A DNA stretch of 64,000 nt from Salminus brasiliensis (lineage: Eukaryota; Chordata; Actinopteri; Characiformes; Bryconidae). Shown here in pieces: positions 63,717-64,000 of the stretch. The notes below the pieces were generated by a model that saw nothing but the letters and a program-made list of their open reading frames with translations, searched no databases and was not told the origin of the DNA. Position 1 is the stretch's first letter. Every line of letters begins with the position of its first letter. The stretch spans positions 48,483,076 through 48,547,075 of the forward strand of contig NC_132881.1 in NCBI RefSeq assembly GCF_030463535.1, read 5' to 3'. A program made the position numbers and the translations under genes.

Positions 63717-64000
63717 GCTACGAATGGGTGGGTTAATTGCCTAAAACAAATAAATAAAAAAAAAGGGAAAATACCCCCCCCCCCCCAAAAAAAAGACACC
63801 ATCCAAAAGTTCCCAGAGAGCTCATGGATGCCTCACAGACACCTGAAGGAGCAGGGTAAACACCTGCACCTGTCACCGATCTAAATCCAGTAGTGTGGAA
63901 AGTGTCGTGACCCAGTTGTGACTAACCGCGAGTGGAGCAGTGGCCAGTGGCCGGTTTTCTCTGTAATGATGGTGCTCTAGCCAATACTTTGAGGATGAGT
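63717..64000. other. snapc3 intron 6, to window end
   Basis: A poly(C)/poly(A) stretch lies at 63770-63795. The last 50 bp (TCTGTAATGATGGTGCTC, CCAATACTTTGAGGATGAG) look like a reversed MITE family A fragment running off the window. Confidence 0.5.

Overview
The window is vertebrate nuclear DNA, from a ray-finned fish and probably an otophysan (characin, catfish or carp-like) teleost. The evidence is compact GT-AG multi-exon genes, very many (CA)n tracts, tRNA-derived SINEs, 5'-truncated LINEs, and dense Tc1/mariner elements and their internally deleted MITEs. Nothing bacterial, viral or CRISPR-like is present. The species call is inference; the gene calls rest on reading each exon in frame across its splice sites.

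Four protein genes were found. (1) pla2g12a, minus strand: only coding exon 1 (2587-2803) is inside, and the rest lies to the left of position 1. (2) dnajb14, minus strand: all eight coding exons between 32858 and 5556, giving a 379-residue ER-membrane J-protein. (3) ttc39b, minus strand: all nineteen coding exons between 54802 and 37362, giving a 586-residue TPR protein. (4) snapc3, plus strand: the first six coding exons (58576-63379); the zinc-binding C-terminal half lies to the right of the window. The three minus-strand genes run head to tail. ttc39b and snapc3 diverge from a 3.8-kb intergenic region, matching their adjacency on human 9p22. DNAJB14 and PLA2G12A are both on human 4q, so the dnajb14/ttc39b boundary joins two regions that are separate in human.

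The rest is intronic and intergenic repeat. The main items are: an apparently complete Tc1-type transposon (43233-44827) with an uninterrupted 340-codon DD34E transposase and IR/DR ends, sitting antisense in a ttc39b intron; about sixteen copies or fragments of one MITE family whose ends read as GGACAAAAGTATTGGGACAC; three internally deleted copies of a second Tc1 family; LINE 3' ends; tRNA-derived SINEs; and large minisatellites (70 bp near 4 kb, G-rich 17-18 bp at 33 kb, 65 bp AT-rich at 57 kb, 42 bp at 61 kb).

The four genes are not a functional pathway: they act in phospholipid hydrolysis, ER chaperoning, lipid/LXR regulation and snRNA gene transcription. I found no new multi-gene system. 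The most interesting material is the intact transposon, recent duplications, repeats embedded in splice-site sequence, and minisatellites that seem to have grown inside transposon remnants.
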